Shown here: piece by piece, positions 35,652 to 45,990 of the stretch | Layout: the number at the start of each line of letters is the position of its first letter | Position numbering within the stretch: position 1 is the first letter of the stretch | Assembly (NCBI GenBank): GCA_021783235.1 | Contig: JAJXUD010000010.1 | Span: 21,995 to 85,994, forward strand | Origin: Myxococcales bacterium | Lineage (GTDB): Bacteria > Myxococcota > Myxococcia > Myxococcales > JAKAPL01 | Direction: 5' to 3' | Length of the DNA: 64,000 nt | The notes under the pieces: model-generated | Seen by the model: the letters and a program-made list of their open reading frames with translations, nothing else | What the model was told of the DNA's origin: nothing | The model's database searches: none | Position numbers and translations under genes: made by a program

Positions 35652-38600
35652 GTGACGAACGAACCGTCCCCTCCCGCCCCGGCGCTGCCGCGACGGCGGC
35701 TTCTCTGGCTTCTGGCCTGGACCGCTGGAGGTCTCGTTCTGCTGCTCGGCGGGCTGCTCGGCCTCCTTGCGAGCGGCCTCGGCAACCGCCCCTTCGTTCA
35801 GCCCGTCCTCATGCTCGTCGATCGGGCCATCGCCGGGCGGATTGAGATCGATGCCGCGCGGCTCCTCCCGAACGGCGAGGTCCACCTGGTGGGGGTCCGC
35901 GTGCGCGATCCAGACGGTCGCGTCGCGGCGTCTGCCGAGCGGGTGGATGGTCGAGTGTCGCTCCTCTCCTTGCTGCATCGCCACGTTCGCGTCACCGGCG
36001 GCCGGGCCGTCGGGGTGATGCTCGACCTCTCGCCGCTGCCCTCGGGCGGCGTCGGTCTGGCGAACGCCTTCCGTCCGCGGCGGCCCCTGCCGCCGGCGGG
36101 GGTCCGAGGGGACGCGGGCGCTCCGGGCTGGGCCGTGGATCTCGCCCTCGAATCGACAGCCGTCCGTCGCTTCGTCCTTCGCCCTCGGCCCCTCGCCCCG
36201 CCGCTCGTCGAGCTCGATTCGCTCGAGCTCTCCGGGACGCTTCACGCCTTGGATGGAGAGACCCTGATCGAAGCCCGAGCCGGAGGAGGCGAGGGCGTCG
36301 CGCCGCTTCGCGGTTCGCTCTCCGCGCAGGCGAGCCTGCGCTTTTCTGGCGGTCGGTTCGCCGGCCGCGGTGCGCTCGCGCTCGGCGATTCGTCCGCGCG
36401 AGGGCGCTGGGATCTCGCGCTGGGCGAGCGGCCCACGGGTCAAATCGACCTCGACGAGGCCCTGCTCGGGCGGGCTCTCCTGGCGCAGCTCGCGCCCTGG
36501 GCCGCCTTGGGCCAGGTCGGGCTCTCTGGTCAGCTCGGGCTCCAGGCGGGCCGCTGGTCCGCGAACCTCGTCGTCCCAGCGGGGCGCGGCCGCCTGTCGA
36601 TCGTCGCCAGCATCGACGCGGTCTCCGGGGAAGGCCGCGCGCGAGTGATCGGCGTGCAGGCCGATCCCTCTGCCTTCTCGGCGGCCTGGCCTCGCGGCTC
36701 GCTCGATCTCGAACTCGCCGTCGGGGCGCGGCATCTCTTTTCGAAGGGGCCCCTCGCGCCGGGCCTTGGTTCCGGCGGGCCCGACGGAGGTCGCCGCCTC
36801 ACGGCACGTCTCTCGCTTCGCCCGTCTACTCTGGGCGGGAAACCGCTCGGCCCCGGCGAGGCGTCCCTCGAGCTGTCGAGCCGGCGCGTCCTGCTCGATC
36901 GGCTCGCGCTCCAGATCCCGGGCGCGTTTCTGACCGGGAAGGGTCGGCTCGGAATCCGCGAGAGCGCCCTCTCGCTCGAACTCGACGCCTCGCACGTCGC
37001 CTTGCTGCGGGAGGCCGCCGAGGCCGCCTTCGGTGCGCGGCTACCGGAGCTCGCGGGCGTCGGCGCGGCGCGGCTTCAGGTGACTGGGCCGCTCGCCCAC
37101 CCGGCGATGAGCGCGCAGATCAGCGCGCCCGAGCTCTCCCTCGGAGGGATCGTGGCCCAGGGTTTGCGCGGCGAGATCGAGACACCGCGGCTCGGCCGGC
37201 CGGTGGATCTGCGCGGCGAGCTCACCGCCGAAGAGGTCGACATCGGCGGCGGAGTCGAGGGGGCGCCTGACCTGAGCGGCTGGCCGGGAGTCCGGAGGCT
37301 CGGGGCCGTTCGGATCGAGGGCAGCTGGGTCGGCCCGACCCTCGCGCTCACCGCGAAGGAGCGGACCCGCCACGGCGAGAGCGGGCTACGGGCCGAGCTT
37401 CGGCTTCCGCCCGACCTGCGCGGCGCGACGCTGCGCTCGCTCGAGCTGTCGATGCCCTCGGGCGACTGGCGCCTCGTCCAGTCGGCACACGCGAGCTTCA
37501 TCGGCGGTCTCGAGCTGCGGAATCTCGTGCTTCGCTCGGGACCGCAGCGGATTTCGGTGGATGGCGCCGTTCCCAACGCTGGGGGCCCCTGGGCGCACGT
37601 GCGGCTCCAGTCGCTCGATCTCGCCGCGCTACCGCGCGACCTCGTCTCCACCCGCTTTGGGCTCTCGGGTCACGTCGAGGGCGAGCTCGCCTACCAGGAG
37701 CCTCGGGGCCGCCGGGGCTCCCCTCCCGGGCGGGCGTCGGCGCTCTCTTCGGTGCGGCTCTCTTGGAGGGACGGCGGGCTCCTCGGCGTTCGAGTCTCGC
37801 GGCTCGACCTCGACCTCGTCTCGGAGCACGACGAGCTGAGCGGGCGGGTCGAGGGGAAGCTCGCCTCGGGTACGGTCGCTGGCGCGATCCGCTGGCCGTT
37901 GCCCGGTGCGGCGGCCGTTGCGCCGCTCGAGGGCTCGCTCGATGTGCAGAACCTAGCGCTGGGCGAGCTCGCCCGGGTCATCCCGGCGCTCGCTCCCTTC
38001 CAGGGCACCGTCTCGCTCGACGGCCGGGCGCGGGGCGAGCTGCGTGCTCCCGAGCTGACGTTCGCCGCCACGATCATGGGGCTCGTGCGAAGGGGAGCTG
38101 CCGGCCCGTCCGCCCCGGTCGATCTCGCGGGCCATGTCGCGCTACGGGCCTCGGGGCTCGACTTCGATGCGCAGGCGAGTCGCCAAGGCCGGCCGCTCGC
38201 CAAGGCGGCCGCGGGGCTGCGGGTCGAGGCCGAATCGTTGCTCCGAGCGCTGAGCTCGCCCTCGGCGCTGCTCGCTCGGCTTAGCTTGTCGCCCGCCTCG
38301 CTCGACGCGAGCCTCGGTAGCGTTGAGCTCGCAGAGATCGACCGCGAGCTCGATCTGGGGGGCGAGCTCTCTGGAGAGGCTTCGGGAGAGTTGCATCTGC
38401 AGGGCAGCCTCCTGAGCCCCCGCGGATCGGCGTCGCTGCGGCTCGCGCGCCTCTCCTTCGCCGGTCGGGAGCTCGGCGACGCTTCGCTCCGGCTGGCCGC
38501 GACCGAGGCGGCGACCCGGCTTCAGGCGGAGATCTCGGGCGCACGGGCCGCCGGGAGCCTGGATGGCAGCTTGGAGTTGGCCCTGCCGCTCGAGCGGCTC

Positions 38601-40265
38601 CGAGATCCGCGGGCCGTCCGCGTCGCGGCGCTCCAGGGCCGGCTCTCCGCAGCGGGCTGGCCGCTCGCGCTCGTCGAGCCGGCCTCGCCGGCGGGATCGC
38701 TGCTCGGAGGCCGCGTCGGCGCCCAGCTCTCCCTGCTCGGCAGCCTGTCCCATCCGGCTCTCGTCGGGACGGCCGCCGTCTCCGACCTCGAGGTGCGGGG
38801 GCAGCCGCAAGGGTCGGCGCACGCCGAGCTCCACTGGGACGGTGAGGTCGCGTCACTCGGGCTCGCGCTGCGCCAGCCGGCGGGCGGCGCGCTCGATCTC
38901 TCAGCGCGGCTGCCGCTTGCGGCGAACGACACCGCTGAGGGCCCGCTGATTCGCCTGGATTCGGCCGCGCCGCTCTCGGGCGAGCTCTCGGCGCGCTCGG
39001 TCGATCTCGGGTTTCTCTCCGGGATCGGCGATCCCGTGCGCAAGGCGGCGGGGCTCCTGGATGCCCGCCTGTCGATCGCGGGCACGCTCTGGACGCCCGT
39101 GGCCTCGGGAGAGGTCGCGCTCGCCCGCGGCGAGCTCGCCCTCGTGGGGCTCGGGGACTTTCGAGAGATCGAGGCCCGCGCGCGGCTCTCCCCGTCGATC
39201 ATCCAGCTGGACGAGCTACGCGCGGCCTCGAGCGAGGGCACGCTCGAGGCGAAGGGGGAGATCGACCGGACGCGAGAGGGCGCCCACCTCTTCTCGGGCC
39301 AGGCGGAGACGCGCGACTTCGGTCTTTGGACCGGGGATGCGCTTCGCGGCTACCTGACCTCCCGGCTGGTGATCGCGGGCCACTTCTCACGCCAGGGGAT
39401 CGTGGCGGAGCTGCGTGCCCTCGACGCCGAGCTGCGGCTCCCCGACGTCCAGAGCCGCGAGCTCGAGCCCCTCTCCCTTCCTTCGAACATCGTCGTCCTC
39501 GGGGGGCGTCCGAAGGCCAAGAGCCCGGGGCTGCCGCTGGACGTTCACCTCGTCGCGCCCGGGCCCCTGGAGGTGACGGGCTCAGACCTGAAGGCGAAGG
39601 GCAAGGCCGATCTCTGGGCGCACGTCGACGCCCGGGGGGTCCGGCTGCGCGGCCGGATCGACGTCTCGAAGGGCAGCCTCCAACTCTTCGGAAGGACATT
39701 CGGCGTCGACCGGGCGACGTTGGGCTATGGCCCCGTGGACGGCCCTGGCCGAGCCCCGGACGATCCCCGCCTGTCGGCCCTCGCCACGGAGACGACCCCC
39801 TACGCCAAGGTGCTCGTCTCGGTGACGGGCAGCCTGAAGGCCCCTGAGATCGATCTGACCAGCGAGCCGCCGCTCTCGCGCCAGAAGATATCGAGCCTGC
39901 TCGCGACGGGGACCCTTCCGGGGGCGGGGGGGACGAGCCCCGGCGCGGGCGGGGGCGGCGTCGAGGCGTCCGGGGTCGCCGCCTCGGTCGCCGGCGCCTT
40001 TCTCGCCGGCGAGATCAAGGGGGCCCTCGGTCACTATCTGCCGCTCGATGTGCTGACGCTGGATCCACGCCATGCCGAGGTTGGCGAGCACCTCGGGAAG
40101 CGGCTCTACCTGGGCTACGTCCAGAACTTCGGGGTCGTCGATCCCCGGATCAACACGAACGAGATCCGGGCGCAATACCAGCTGAACCGAGAGTTTTCGC
40201 TGGACAGCGAGTACGGCGACGCCGGTGCCGGCCGCCTCGATCTCGACTGGAAGCACGACTGGTGA
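35652..40265 (+). CDS. tamB: TamB translocation and assembly module protein
   Basis: The 1537-residue protein has a single N-terminal membrane anchor (LLWLLAWTAGGLVLLLGGLLGLLA) and a very long repetitive beta-rich middle of AsmA/TamB type. The C-terminal TamB domain has LSRQKISSLLATG, GALGHYLPLDVLTLDP and KRLYLGYVQNFGVVDPRINTNEIRAQYQLN. TamB spans the periplasm as a hydrophobic groove, with its C-terminus meeting TamA. The GTG at 35652 is the only possible start; there is no strong ribosome-binding site, so coupling with tamA is possible. A perfect hairpin starts at its stop codon. Confidence 0.9.
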   Translation: MTNEPSPPAPALPRRRLLWLLAWTAGGLVLLLGGLLGLLASGLGNRPFVQPVLMLVDRAIAGRIEIDAARLLPNGEVHLVGVRVRDPDGRVAASAERVDGRVSLLSLLHRHVRVTGGRAVGVMLDLSPLPSGGVGLANAFRPRRPLPPAGVRGDAGAPGWAVDLALESTAVRRFVLRPRPLAPPLVELDSLELSGTLHALDGETLIEARAGGGEGVAPLRGSLSAQASLRFSGGRFAGRGALALGDSSARGRWDLALGERPTGQIDLDEALLGRALLAQLAPWAALGQVGLSGQLGLQAGRWSANLVVPAGRGRLSIVASIDAVSGEGRARVIGVQADPSAFSAAWPRGSLDLELAVGARHLFSKGPLAPGLGSGGPDGGRRLTARLSLRPSTLGGKPLGPGEASLELSSRRVLLDRLALQIPGAFLTGKGRLGIRESALSLELDASHVALLREAAEAAFGARLPELAGVGAARLQVTGPLAHPAMSAQISAPELSLGGIVAQGLRGEIETPRLGRPVDLRGELTAEEVDIGGGVEGAPDLSGWPGVRRLGAVRIEGSWVGPTLALTAKERTRHGESGLRAELRLPPDLRGATLRSLELSMPSGDWRLVQSAHASFIGGLELRNLVLRSGPQRISVDGAVPNAGGPWAHVRLQSLDLAALPRDLVSTRFGLSGHVEGELAYQEPRGRRGSPPGRASALSSVRLSWRDGGLLGVRVSRLDLDLVSEHDELSGRVEGKLASGTVAGAIRWPLPGAAAVAPLEGSLDVQNLALGELARVIPALAPFQGTVSLDGRARGELRAPELTFAATIMGLVRRGAAGPSAPVDLAGHVALRASGLDFDAQASRQGRPLAKAAAGLRVEAESLLRALSSPSALLARLSLSPASLDASLGSVELAEIDRELDLGGELSGEASGELHLQGSLLSPRGSASLRLARLSFAGRELGDASLRLAATEAATRLQAEISGARAAGSLDGSLELALPLERLRDPRAVRVAALQGRLSAAGWPLALVEPASPAGSLLGGRVGAQLSLLGSLSHPALVGTAAVSDLEVRGQPQGSAHAELHWDGEVASLGLALRQPAGGALDLSARLPLAANDTAEGPLIRLDSAAPLSGELSARSVDLGFLSGIGDPVRKAAGLLDARLSIAGTLWTPVASGEVALARGELALVGLGDFREIEARARLSPSIIQLDELRAASSEGTLEAKGEIDRTREGAHLFSGQAETRDFGLWTGDALRGYLTSRLVIAGHFSRQGIVAELRALDAELRLPDVQSRELEPLSLPSNIVVLGGRPKAKSPGLPLDVHLVAPGPLEVTGSDLKAKGKADLWAHVDARGVRLRGRIDVSKGSLQLFGRTFGVDRATLGYGPVDGPGRAPDDPRLSALATETTPYAKVLVSVTGSLKAPEIDLTSEPPLSRQKISSLLATGTLPGAGGTSPGAGGGGVEASGVAASVAGAFLAGEIKGALGHYLPLDVLTLDPRHAEVGEHLGKRLYLGYVQNFGVVDPRINTNEIRAQYQLNREFSLDSEYGDAGAGRLDLDWKHDW

Positions 40266-40288
40266 GGGGGCGTTCCGGTGCGCCCCCT
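40265..40288. terminator. Perfect hairpin after tamB
   Basis: AGGGGGCG and CGCCCCCT form an 8-base-pair perfect stem with an 8-base loop (TTCCGGTG), beginning at the last base of the tamB stop. There is no T-tract. It separates tamB from the chemoreceptor gene. Confidence 0.5.
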
Positions 40289-40307
40289 GTGCTAAGTTCG
40301 AGGGCTC

Positions 40308-43300
40308 ATGCGGAAGTCCCTGGTCCCGCTCGCCATCGGCGCGCCCTCCTTTCTGCTCTTCTGGGGCGTCTGCACCGGCGTGGGCGCGCCGCTCACGGTC
40401 GGGCAGGCGGGAGTCGCGCTCGCGCTGCTTCTCGGCGCGGCGCTCGCGGTCGAGCTCGTCCGCTCGTCGCCGTCCGGGAGCAGCTCGCAGCGCGAGGAGG
40501 CGCTCGCGGCCCTCGCTCGGGGCGACCTCGCCCAGGAGCTCGGCGTCGCGGCCGATCCCCGCGGCGAGCTCTCCCAACTCGTGGCGGCGATGCGGCGCAC
40601 GGTCCTCGAGATTCGCCGGCTCGCCACCGAGGTCGAGGAGACCGCCGTCGCCGTAGATTCCCAGTCGCGCGAGATCGGGGGCGCGTCCCGGCGCGAGGCC
40701 GAGGAGCTGAGGCGAGTCTCCGAGGCCGCGCGGGAGGCCTCGGAGGGGCGGCGCGCGTCGGCGCAGCGACTCGGCGAGCTGTCGCGTCTCGCCGACGAGA
40801 ACCGCGAGGCCGTCGGCCGGCTCGCGGACCAGTCGAGGCGTATTGGCGAGCTGCTCTCGAGTCTGTCCGCCTTCGCCTCTCGAGGCGAGACGAGCATGGC
40901 GCAGGCCTCGGCCCGCTGGGGCGAGATGGTCGCCGCGACCGCGCAGTTATCCACCTTCGCGACCGAGAGCGGAGCGTACGCCGCCTCGGTGGGGGCCCAG
41001 CTCTCGCAGCTGCGCGAGCGCTCCGAGGAGGTGACCGGCTACGCCCGCGAGGTCTCGCAGAGCGCCGAGGAGGGGCGCGCCCTGGTGCAGGACGCGGTCC
41101 AGGGGCTCTACCGGATCGACGAGAGCATCAAGCGGGCCGAGGGGCTCGTCGCGGCGCTGGGCGATCGCTCGATCCGCATCGGCCGCATCGTCGATGTGAT
41201 CGACGAGATCGCCGATCAGACGAACCTGCTCGCGCTCAACGCGGCCATCATCGCCTCCGGCGCCGGTGAGCAGGGGCGGGCCTTCGCAGTGGTGGCCGAG
41301 GAGATCCGCGGACTCGCCGAGCGGACCGCCCGTTCGACCCGCGAGATCGGCGGCCTCGTGGGCGGAGTTCAGGACGACGTGCGCGCCGCCGTTCAGCTCG
41401 TGGCGAGGAGCAGCGAGGAGGCCGAGGCGGGCGTCGCCCTGGGAGAGCGGGCGAAGGGGGCGCTCTCCCGCATCGGCGAGACGCTCGAGCGCGCCTTCAC
41501 CTTCGTCGGGCGGGCGCTCGGAGAGACCGGTCGCATCGGGGACGACGGCCTGCGCGTCGCCGAGAGCGCCCGCGGCGTCGCCCAGCGCGTCGAGGTGGTC
41601 AACTCGGCCGCGAAGGAGGAGTCGTCTCTCGCGGCCGATCTGCGGCAGAGGACGCAGGAGGTGGCCCAGCTCGCCCGGCGAGCCCAGGCGGAGGCTCAGG
41701 AGCAGGCGAAGCGTTGCCAGGATCTCGCCCGCAGCTCCGACTCCATGACCGCCTCGACGAAGGAGCTGATCGGCGAGCAACGGAGCGCGGACCTGCTCTG
41801 GCAGCAGAGCGAGTCGGCGCTGCGGCCGCTCGGCGACGACGCCGCACGGCTCACCTCGATCGCCGACGGTCTCGCCACGGCCGTGCGCGGACTGCGCCAC
41901 GGCGCCCGGACGCTCGACCGCGAGCTCTCGAGATTTCGGCTCCCCTCGCCCCGCCGCGGCGGGACCCTGCGGCTCGCCTTCGACGCCCCGGGCCTCTGGG
42001 AGATGTCGCGCGGCCTCGACCCAGTCCACCTGCACGACGTCCACTCGCTCGAGGTCGCTCACCTCGTCTACGAGGGGCTCGTCGAGCCCATCGACGGCGA
42101 GCGGTTCGCGGCGGCGCTCGCCTCCGAGTGGTCGCAGGAGGCCGCCGGTCGCCTCTACCGGTTCCGACTGCGCCCCGGCGCCCGCTTCCACGACGGCGAG
42201 CAGGTCACCTCCGACGCGATCAAGCGGATCCTCGAGCGGGCGCTTCTGTCGTCCCGCGGCGAGGCCGCCGCGGCGGCGCTCGCGCTCTCGGCGTTCCAGG
42301 ATCTCGATGGGCTCGAGGATCTCCTCGCGGGCCGGGCGCCAGAGGCGGTGGGCCTGCGGGCGGTGGGCCCGGCCGAGCTCGAGGTTCGCTTCGAGCGGCC
42401 CCGCCCATTCTTCCTCCACCAGCTCGGCCTCGGCCCCTGCCGCATCGGCCGGCTCGGCCAGAGCGGGCTGCCCGTCGGCACGGGCCCTTTTCGGGTCGAC
42501 GCGCTCGTGCCGGGCAAGCGGCTCTCGCTCGTTCGCGCCGAGGAGGCGCGTGCGTTCGTCGAGCGGGTCGAGATCTCGCTCGACGTACCCGAGCAGGAAC
42601 TGCTCCCTTCGCTGCTCTCAGGTCGCGCCGACGTCGTTCCCAGCCTGCCTGCCGAGCCGGGGCTCGAGAAGCGGTTCGCCGGAAGCCGCGCGGCCTTCGC
42701 GTCGATCGAGACCTACGACGTCCAGTTCCTCGGCTTCTCTCGGCGCGTCCCGCCCTTCGACGACCCGCGCGTCCGCGCGGCGATCCGCGCGGCGCTCGAC
42801 CTGCCCGAACTCCTGCGCAGCACCGCCCAGGGCCAGCGGGCAGCCCGCGGCGTCGTCCCCGAAAGTCTCCTGGCCGTCGAGGGCGCGATTCTCTCCCAGA
42901 GCCCCGACCCTGCGCTCGCGCGGAGGCTCCTCGCCGAAGCGGGCCATGCCCAGCTCTCGCTTCGGCTCCAGATGCCCGAGGGGCGCGCCGGCTACCGGCG
43001 CGAGATCGAGCCGCTCTTCCATCGCCTCGGAGAGGCCGGACTGACGCTCTCGATCGAGGAGCTCCCGGCGCGCGAGTTCTGGCGCGCCTGCGGCGAGGGG
43101 AAGCTCGGCTTCTTCCGCGGCGGCTGGCACGGCGACTACCCCGACCCCGACGCGTTCCTCCACCCGCTCTTCCACTCGAAGGAGCAGCGCTTCTTCGGCC
43201 TGGGCTACTCGAGCGACGAGCTGGACAAGCTGCTCGAGCAGGCGCGCGCCACGGTGGATCCCGAGCACCGCGCTGCCTGCTACCGCCGCATCGAGCGGAT

Positions 43301-43436
43301 CGTGCGCGACGAGCTGCCGCTCGTTCCGCTCTTCCATGGCCAGCGGGTCGTCGGCCACTCGGTCGCGGTGCAGGGGCTCCGGCTCCACGCGACGCCGCCC
43401 GTCGTGCGGCCCGCCGAGCTCTGGCTCGGGAGCTGA
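40308..43436 (+). CDS. Methyl-accepting chemotaxis receptor fused to a peptide-binding protein
   Basis: The 1042-residue protein has two closely spaced N-terminal helices (about 5-25 and 30-50), a HAMP-like region (about 52-105) and a long MCP signalling coiled coil with a recognisable tip near residue 298 ([17 protein letters not shown], then [19 protein letters not shown]). From about residue 550 to the end there is a complete family-5 solute-binding domain ([12 protein letters not shown]...[54 protein letters not shown]). No membrane helix separates the two, so the binding domain should be cytoplasmic. An extended -10 (TGCTAAGTT) lies 9 bases before the ATG. No che genes are adjacent. Confidence 0.88.
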   Translation: MRKSLVPLAIGAPSFLLFWGVCTGVGAPLTVGQAGVALALLLGAALAVELVRSSPSGSSSQREEALAALARGDLAQELGVAADPRGELSQLVAAMRRTVLEIRRLATEVEETAVAVDSQSREIGGASRREAEELRRVSEAAREASEGRRASAQRLGELSRLADENREAVGRLADQSRRIGELLSSLSAFASRGETSMAQASARWGEMVAATAQLSTFATESGAYAASVGAQLSQLRERSEEVTGYAREVSQSAEEGRALVQDAVQGLYRIDESIKRAEGLVAALGDRSIRIGRIVDVIDEIADQTNLLALNAAIIASGAGEQGRAFAVVAEEIRGLAERTARSTREIGGLVGGVQDDVRAAVQLVARSSEEAEAGVALGERAKGALSRIGETLERAFTFVGRALGETGRIGDDGLRVAESARGVAQRVEVVNSAAKEESSLAADLRQRTQEVAQLARRAQAEAQEQAKRCQDLARSSDSMTASTKELIGEQRSADLLWQQSESALRPLGDDAARLTSIADGLATAVRGLRHGARTLDRELSRFRLPSPRRGGTLRLAFDAPGLWEMSRGLDPVHLHDVHSLEVAHLVYEGLVEPIDGERFAAALASEWSQEAAGRLYRFRLRPGARFHDGEQVTSDAIKRILERALLSSRGEAAAAALALSAFQDLDGLEDLLAGRAPEAVGLRAVGPAELEVRFERPRPFFLHQLGLGPCRIGRLGQSGLPVGTGPFRVDALVPGKRLSLVRAEEARAFVERVEISLDVPEQELLPSLLSGRADVVPSLPAEPGLEKRFAGSRAAFASIETYDVQFLGFSRRVPPFDDPRVRAAIRAALDLPELLRSTAQGQRAARGVVPESLLAVEGAILSQSPDPALARRLLAEAGHAQLSLRLQMPEGRAGYRREIEPLFHRLGEAGLTLSIEELPAREFWRACGEGKLGFFRGGWHGDYPDPDAFLHPLFHSKEQRFFGLGYSSDELDKLLEQARATVDPEHRAACYRRIERIVRDELPLVPLFHGQRVVGHSVAVQGLRLHATPPVVRPAELWLGS

Positions 43437-43472
43437 GCCGGTCGTGCTCGCCGGCGAATCGACCGAGGCCGC

Positions 43473-44480
43473 GTGATTTCGTCGCTTTTCATCGCACTCC
43501 TCGCCGCCCTGCCCGCGCCGAGCGGCGTGCGCCGCTACGAGCTCCTCGTCGGGGGACGCGCCGTGGGCCGGGCGGAGCTCCGGCTCGAGGGGGAAGCGGG
43601 CGGCCTCCGCTACGGCTGGCGCGCGGCCATCGCGATCGGCGGGCGGCCCTGCCTCTGGGCGCGCGAGGCGCGGGAAGGGGGCGTGCGGCCCCGAGAAGGG
43701 GCGCCGCTGCCCGAGGAGGTGGCGCTCCCGCTCGCGCTCGCGCGCGGACTTCGCGAGGTCGACCTCGCGGGGACGGCGGGCGGCGGGGGGAGGCTCGTGG
43801 TCGAGCGCGTCTCGGGGCGGGAAGCCTCTGGGACGGTCCTCGGCGAGCCGTTCCACGCCCGGATTGGGACGGACGGCCTCCCGGAGATCTTCGAGCTGCC
43901 TCGGCTCGGTGTCGTCTACCGAGCGGCGGCGAGCCTCGAGGGGAGCGACGCGCTCTGCCGGGCGGCCTCGCTGCGTGGGCCGCTCCCGGTCGCGGGGCTG
44001 CCGTCCGGGATCGATCCGAGGTGGCTGCGAGTGGCGCGCTTTCGGGCCGTCGGCGCGGGCGCTCCGCTCGAGGCCGGGACCGTGCGGTCCGAGCTCCCGC
44101 TCGACCCGCGAGCCGCTGCGCTCGTCCGCGCGGCGGCCGAGCGCAGCGCCGGGCGCGACTGCCAGGCGGTGGCGAAGGAGCTGCGCGACGCGCTCGTCCA
44201 GGCCGGCTTTCAGGCGAAGGTGGTCGGCGGGTTCTTGCTCGACCGGGAGGCGGAAGTCCCGGCCCCGCTGGCCGTTCGGGCGCCCGTGCTCTGGCCTCAC
44301 GCGTGGGTGGAGCTCGCAACGCCGCGCGGTCCCGTCGCGCTCGACTCCACCACGGGCGAGGGCTTGGCGGACGCGGGCCGCCTCGCGCTCGGACCGCTCG
44401 AGGGCGAGCGCGCGCTCGAGACCGGGCTCGCCCTGCTGCGGTGGCGCGCCGCGCGGGTGACCCTCGTCGAGTTCCGCTGA
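43473..44480 (+). CDS. Secreted transglutaminase-like protein
   Basis: The 335-residue protein has a signal-like N-terminus (MISSLFIALLAALPAPSG) and a beta-rich first half. A C-terminal transglutaminase/cysteine-peptidase core shows its Cys-His-Asp triad as AGRDCQAVAKELRDALVQAGFQAKVVGG, WPHAWVELATP and VALDSTTGEG. Related proteins remodel peptides or cross-link in the envelope. GAGG lies about 6 bases before the GTG start. It follows the chemoreceptor by 36 bases and is convergent with astD. Confidence 0.75.
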   Translation: MISSLFIALLAALPAPSGVRRYELLVGGRAVGRAELRLEGEAGGLRYGWRAAIAIGGRPCLWAREAREGGVRPREGAPLPEEVALPLALARGLREVDLAGTAGGGGRLVVERVSGREASGTVLGEPFHARIGTDGLPEIFELPRLGVVYRAAASLEGSDALCRAASLRGPLPVAGLPSGIDPRWLRVARFRAVGAGAPLEAGTVRSELPLDPRAAALVRAAAERSAGRDCQAVAKELRDALVQAGFQAKVVGGFLLDREAEVPAPLAVRAPVLWPHAWVELATPRGPVALDSTTGEGLADAGRLALGPLEGERALETGLALLRWRAARVTLVEFR

Positions 44481-44483
44481 GAC

Positions 44484-45974
44484 TCAGCCGGCGGCGGGGA
44501 AGCCCGGCACCGGCTTCACGGCGCTTCCCGCCTCGCCGTAGCTCACCGCCTGCGGCCAGGCGCAGTAAAGCGACGCGAGGATCCCGGCCGGCCGCTGGTT
44601 CCCGCTGTCGCCGACGCCGCCGAAGGGGAGCCTGCCCGCGGCCCCCACCGTCGGCTGGTTCTCGTTGACGATCCCGGCCCGCAGCCTCGCGGCGATCCGT
44701 TCGAAGCGCTCGTGGCTCTTCGTGAAGACCGAGGCGCAGAGGCCGTAGCGGCTGTCGTTCGCGACGGCGAGCGCCTCGTCGTCGCTCTCGACTGGGTAGA
44801 TCGCGACGTCCGGGCCGAAGAGCTCGTCGCGCTGGTAGCGGCTCTCGACGAGCCGCCGCCGCACGAGGTGGATCGAGGGGCGGAGGTAGTGGCCGGCGCG
44901 CGCCGTCTCCGCGAGCTCGGGCGCCACGATGGGCTCGGCGCCCTCGCCGGGGGCGCTCCGGAGGGCGAGCAAAAAGCGCTCGAGCGCCCCCGCCGAGACG
45001 AGCGGGCCCGAGAAGACCTCCGGATCCTCCCAGTGGCCGACGCGGATCCCTCGCGCGAGGGCCGAGAGCTTCGTGAGGAACGGATCGAGCAGCGAGCGGT
45101 GGACGACGCAGCGTGAGGTGGAGCTGCAGCGTTGCCCGGCCGTGACGAAGGCGCCGTAGGCGACGTCGCGGGCGGCCTGCCCGACGTCGGCGTCTTCGCA
45201 GACGATCGCCGCGTTCTTGCCGCCGAGCTCGAGTGCCAGGATCTTGCCCGGCCGCGCCGAGTTGGCGCGCGCGATGGCCGATCCCACCGCGACCGAGCCC
45301 GTGAAGAGGACGCCGTCGACCTCGGCCTCGGACGAGAGCAGCTCGCCGACCGTCCGGGCGCCCTGCACGAGGTTGAAGACGCCGGGCGGCAGCGCGGCCT
45401 CCTCGACGCAGGCCGCGTAGACCGCGCCGACGGCCGGCGTCAGCTCGGAGGCCTTCATGACGACCGCGTTGCCGAGCGCGAGCGCCGGGATCACGTGGCC
45501 GTTCGGCAGGTGGGCTGGGAAGTTGAACGGCCCGATCACGGCCATGACCCCGTGCGGACGGTAGCGCCACTCGCCCCGCACCCCGGCAGGCCGCTGGACG
45601 CGGACCTGATCGAGCCCGGCCCCGAGCGTCAGCTCGACCTTGGCGGCGAGCGCGGCGGCCTCGCCGCGGGCCTCCCAGAGAGGCTTTCCCACCTCGCGGG
45701 CGATGGCGCGGGCGAGCTCCTCGGCGCGGCGCTCGAAGGCCTTCTGCAGCCGCCGCAAGGCCTCGGCCCGGGCCTCGGGGCCCGCCGCCTCCCAGGCCGG
45801 TTGGGCCGCGCGAGCCGCCGCGACCGCCGCTCGCGCGGCGTCGAGCGACCAGGGGAAGGGCCCGGGGTGATCCGCGAGGTCCGACGGCGAGGGGAGGTCG
45901 ATCTCGCCCTCCGGCCGCAGGACGGGGACGAAGCGCCCGCCCACGAAGGCGCCGCGCTGGAGTTCGTTCGCCAT
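44484..45974 (-). CDS. astD: Succinylglutamate semialdehyde dehydrogenase
   Basis: The 496-residue aldehyde dehydrogenase shows the family fold. It has GPFNFPAHLPNGHVIPALALGNAVV (cofactor region), FTGSVAVG, the catalytic glutamate in LALELGGKN and the catalytic cysteine in TAGQRCSSTSR. The NFPAHLPNGH signature and its position behind astA support AstD, which oxidises N2-succinylglutamate semialdehyde to succinylglutamate with NAD(P)+. The ATG at 45974 lies 16 bases after the astA stop. It is the last gene of the three-gene minus-strand unit. Confidence 0.88.
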   Translation of the reverse strand: MANELQRGAFVGGRFVPVLRPEGEIDLPSPSDLADHPGPFPWSLDAARAAVAAARAAQPAWEAAGPEARAEALRRLQKAFERRAEELARAIAREVGKPLWEARGEAAALAAKVELTLGAGLDQVRVQRPAGVRGEWRYRPHGVMAVIGPFNFPAHLPNGHVIPALALGNAVVMKASELTPAVGAVYAACVEEAALPPGVFNLVQGARTVGELLSSEAEVDGVLFTGSVAVGSAIARANSARPGKILALELGGKNAAIVCEDADVGQAARDVAYGAFVTAGQRCSSTSRCVVHRSLLDPFLTKLSALARGIRVGHWEDPEVFSGPLVSAGALERFLLALRSAPGEGAEPIVAPELAETARAGHYLRPSIHLVRRRLVESRYQRDELFGPDVAIYPVESDDEALAVANDSRYGLCASVFTKSHERFERIAARLRAGIVNENQPTVGAAGRLPFGGVGDSGNQRPAGILASLYCAWPQAVSYGEAGSAVKPVPGFPAAG

Positions 45975-45990
45975 GGTTCGCAGAAGCCTC

